Shown piece after piece: positions 63,601-64,000 of a stretch of DNA of 64,000 nt (the stretch's first letter is position 1; each line of letters starts with the position of its first letter). The stretch comes from Pempheris klunzingeri. Lineage: Eukaryota; Chordata; Actinopteri; Acropomatiformes; Pempheridae. The stretch spans positions 17,910,644 through 17,974,643 of the forward strand of contig NC_092034.1 in assembly GCF_042242105.1 (NCBI RefSeq), read 5' to 3'. The position numbers were made by a program, and so were the translations under genes. Under the pieces are notes generated by a model. That model searched no databases, was not told where the DNA came from, and worked only from the letters and a program-made list of their open reading frames with translations.

Positions 63601-64000
63601 AATGATTTACGACACAAGGCCCAAACTAACTTTGGACAGCTTTCATGCATATTGCAATCTAGTTTTCCTTGTCCTCTGTCCTCACAATCCATCAAATGAA
63701 CGAGACAGACACCATTCTCTGAACTGTAAATCACTTCTTCCCTATGTAGCAATATAACTAAGCACTGCAGCATCTCAGCAGACAAGCAGACGATGTTGTC
63801 TTTATGACTTTAACTTCATTTTTTCATCCTTGTCTTAACCCTCCTCCTCCCTTTGTCTCTCCCTGCAGCCCTGGCTTGTCCTCCCAACAGCTCCTACTCT
63901 CTGTGTGTGAGCTCGTGTCCGGAGACGTGTCTCGGTGTGATTGGCCCATCTGGCTGTGAGGACATCTGTGTGGAGGGTTGTGCGTGTGACCCCGGCTTCG
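44940..64000 (+). CDS. zan: Zonadhesin-like protein (MAM, mucin-like repeat, TIL/VWD), partial
   Basis: Multi-domain secreted or surface protein; mammalian zonadhesin is a sperm-head protein that binds the egg coat, and the fish role is not known to me. Exons: 44940-45013, 46226-46251, 46718-46867, 47036-47301, 48934-49018, 49392-49544, 50618-50785, 50879-50976, 51072-51150, 51251-52213, 52331-52524, 52679-52820, 53345-53589, 53744-53892, 54135-54263, 56016-56154, 56405-56546, 57490-57686, 57879-58017, 58851-58967, 59523-59647, 60089-60234, 60836-60979, 61070-61177, 62866-63035, 63869 onward. All junctions are GT-AG and stay in frame (1,493 complete codons), with no stop. Order: signal peptide, two MAM, Pro/Thr array, then TIL, cysteine-rich, VWD and C8 modules. 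MAM domains favour zonadhesin over FCGBP or gel-forming mucins. The 3' end is outside the window. Confidence 0.9.
46718..49018 (+). other. zan: zan exons 3-5: first MAM domain (residues about 34-200)
   Basis: It starts [19 protein letters not shown], the usual MAM opening with two cysteines and F/W residues. It continues through [19 protein letters not shown], and ends [23 protein letters not shown] domains mediate adhesion or dimerisation. Exon edges match the domain, so it is an exchangeable unit. The last intron (47302-48933) holds a fish repeat at about 48370-48700 and a hairpin at 48006-48089. Confidence 0.9.
48370..48700 (+). repeat. Fish repeat in zan intron 4
   Basis: Contains 'gacgctctagagggctcggt', 'ccattttcaaaggggtccat' and 'tgacctctggctccaagata', words of an abundant percomorph repeat. 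There is no coding capacity. Confidence 0.55.
49040..49350. repeat. CA-flanked fish repeat in zan intron 5
   Basis: A (CA)n tract at 49034-49062 and another at 49326-49348 bracket 'gctatctttgtggggactac', 'tgggtccagcaaaatggccc' and 'ttttctcccagttttaaggc'. The same words occur at 62110-62400. A (GGAT)-tailed fragment of the 15710-type repeat is nested at about 49140-49190. Confidence 0.65.
49392..51150 (+). other. zan: zan exons 6-9: second MAM domain (residues about 201-366)
   Basis: It opens [18 protein letters not shown] and continues [32 protein letters not shown] and [20 protein letters not shown]. It uses four exons, against three for the first domain. The intron after 49544 (about 1.07 kb) shows no recognisable gene; it has a (TTA)n tract near 50380. 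Confidence 0.9.
51251..52213 (+). other. zan: zan exon 10: Pro/Thr/Lys tandem repeat (about 320 residues)
   Basis: A single 963-nt exon made almost wholly of a 15-nt unit encoding PKPTT or PRPTT (about 60 units). It is a mucin-like stalk, likely heavily O-glycosylated on Thr and extended because of Pro. Many units pair into 30-nt dimers, and a 105-nt higher-order period is visible at 51681, 51786 and 51891. The repeat has few stop codons in other frames, which produces long false open frames on both strands. The length probably varies between individuals. Confidence 0.95.
52258..52294. repeat. (CTTT)n tract in zan intron 10
   Basis: About nine CTTT units lie in a 117-nt intron, roughly 35 nt before the acceptor at 52330. 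It adds to the polypyrimidine content before exon 11. Confidence 0.95.
52331..52820 (+). other. zan: zan exons 11-12: first TIL and cysteine-rich module
   Basis: Exon 11 gives [19 protein letters not shown] ... [12 protein letters not shown], a trypsin-inhibitor-like cysteine-rich domain. Exon 12 ([19 protein letters not shown]...) is the short VWC-like segment that follows TIL in this family. Cysteine spacing is regular. Confidence 0.9.
54895..55215 (-). repeat. LINE 3'-UTR repeat, copy E, in zan intron 15
   Basis: The tail 'caatcaatcaatctttattt' is followed by the copy-A sequence reversed, then a G-run (55136-55150) and a (GA)n tract (55187-55215). It is the most complete of the five copies here. 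Confidence 0.85.
55665..55780 (-). repeat. Possible LINE 3' end in zan intron 15
   Basis: 'aaggtccaaggtttatttgt' followed by 'cattttacaacatagggttg' resembles the reversed 3' ends of a common fish LINE. Evidence is by word similarity only. Confidence 0.4.
56925..57112 (+). repeat. SINE-like fish repeat in zan intron 17
   Basis: It contains 'gtttgcatgtactccggctt', 'ctaaattgcccgtaggtgtg' and 'cagggtgtgccccacctctc', the same order as the reverse of 15710-16016. The head and tail are missing. Confidence 0.7.
57490..58017 (+). other. zan: zan exons 18-19: second TIL and cysteine-rich module
   Basis: [20 protein letters not shown] ... [12 protein letters not shown], then [18 protein letters not shown]. 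The intron between (57687-57878) is only 192 nt and has TG repeats at both ends plus a (GATA) tract. Confidence 0.92.
58851..63035 (+). other. zan: zan exons 20-25: second VWD domain and C8 module
   Basis: [20 protein letters not shown] again carries GDPH; exon 23 has [17 protein letters not shown]8 cysteines are in exons 24-25 ([19 protein letters not shown] ... [10 protein letters not shown]). The intron 61178-62865 contains a CA-associated repeat at 62110-62400. Confidence 0.92.
62110..62400. repeat. CA-associated fish repeat in zan intron 24
   Basis: It shares 'gctatctttgtgg', 'tggggtccagc' and 'tctcccagttttatgg' with 49040-49350. It contains a short (CCTGAC)n run at about 62190-62220. 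Confidence 0.6.
63869..64000 (+). other. zan: zan exon 26: third TIL module, cut by window end
   Basis: [20 protein letters not shown] ... CACDPGF follows the C8 module of exon 25 and repeats the TIL-VWD-C8 order. The exon and further modules continue past the window. Confidence 0.9.

Noticed and set aside
44940-64000. Calling the gene fcgbp or a gel-forming mucin
   Set aside because: TIL/VWD/C8 modules are shared, but two N-terminal MAM domains followed by a Thr/Pro array are typical of zonadhesin, and the position near serpine1 agrees.

Overview
The window is nuclear DNA from a ray-finned fish, most likely a percomorph teleost. The evidence is intron-split vertebrate genes, abundant CA/GT and AT microsatellites, and a typical fish mix of L2/CR1-type LINE remnants, Tc1 and hAT transposons and short non-autonomous repeats. 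There are no bacterial, phage or CRISPR features. Two protein-coding genes and two tRNA genes are clear; almost everything else is transposon-derived or unassigned intergenic DNA.

Layout. At 1-4.5 kb there is intergenic DNA with a dead LINE (about 2.6-3.8 kb) abutting a LINE 3'-end repeat (3.8-4.1 kb). At 4.99-9.62 kb lies serpine1 (plasminogen activator inhibitor 1) on the minus strand, with eight coding exons, a non-coding first exon and a TATA box. From 9.7 to 25 kb I see no gene, only scattered repeat fragments, including an inverted repeat pair at 13.6/14.9 kb. At 25.0-27.5 kb there is a dead Tc1-like element followed by a 5'-truncated L2-type LINE (+). At 27.55-27.90 kb tRNA-Thr(AGT) (+) and tRNA-Ser(TGA) (-) face each other. 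At 28.2-37.3 kb there is a nested cluster: a small inverted-repeat element, a long minus-strand L2-type LINE with endonuclease, reverse transcriptase and esterase-like parts, a ZBED/hAT transposase gene with two introns lying inside it, and a deleted hAT copy. At 39.4-41.06 kb there is a nearly complete Tc1-family element with 177-bp inverted repeats. From 41 to 44.8 kb there are repeats. From 44.94 kb to the window end lies a large plus-strand zonadhesin-like gene of at least 26 exons that continues beyond the window.

The zonadhesin-like protein reads: signal peptide, two MAM domains, a Pro/Thr/Lys repeat of about 320 residues encoded by one exon, then TIL, cysteine-rich and VWD-C8 modules in series. 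All 26 exons join in frame with GT/AG junctions (1,493 complete codons in the window). serpine1 encodes 391 residues with an Arg-Met reactive bond. The two genes are divergent. Both families also map to human 7q22, so this looks like conserved synteny (from general knowledge, not tested here). They do not appear to work together: one is a secreted inhibitor of plasminogen activators, the other a secreted or surface adhesion/mucus-type protein.
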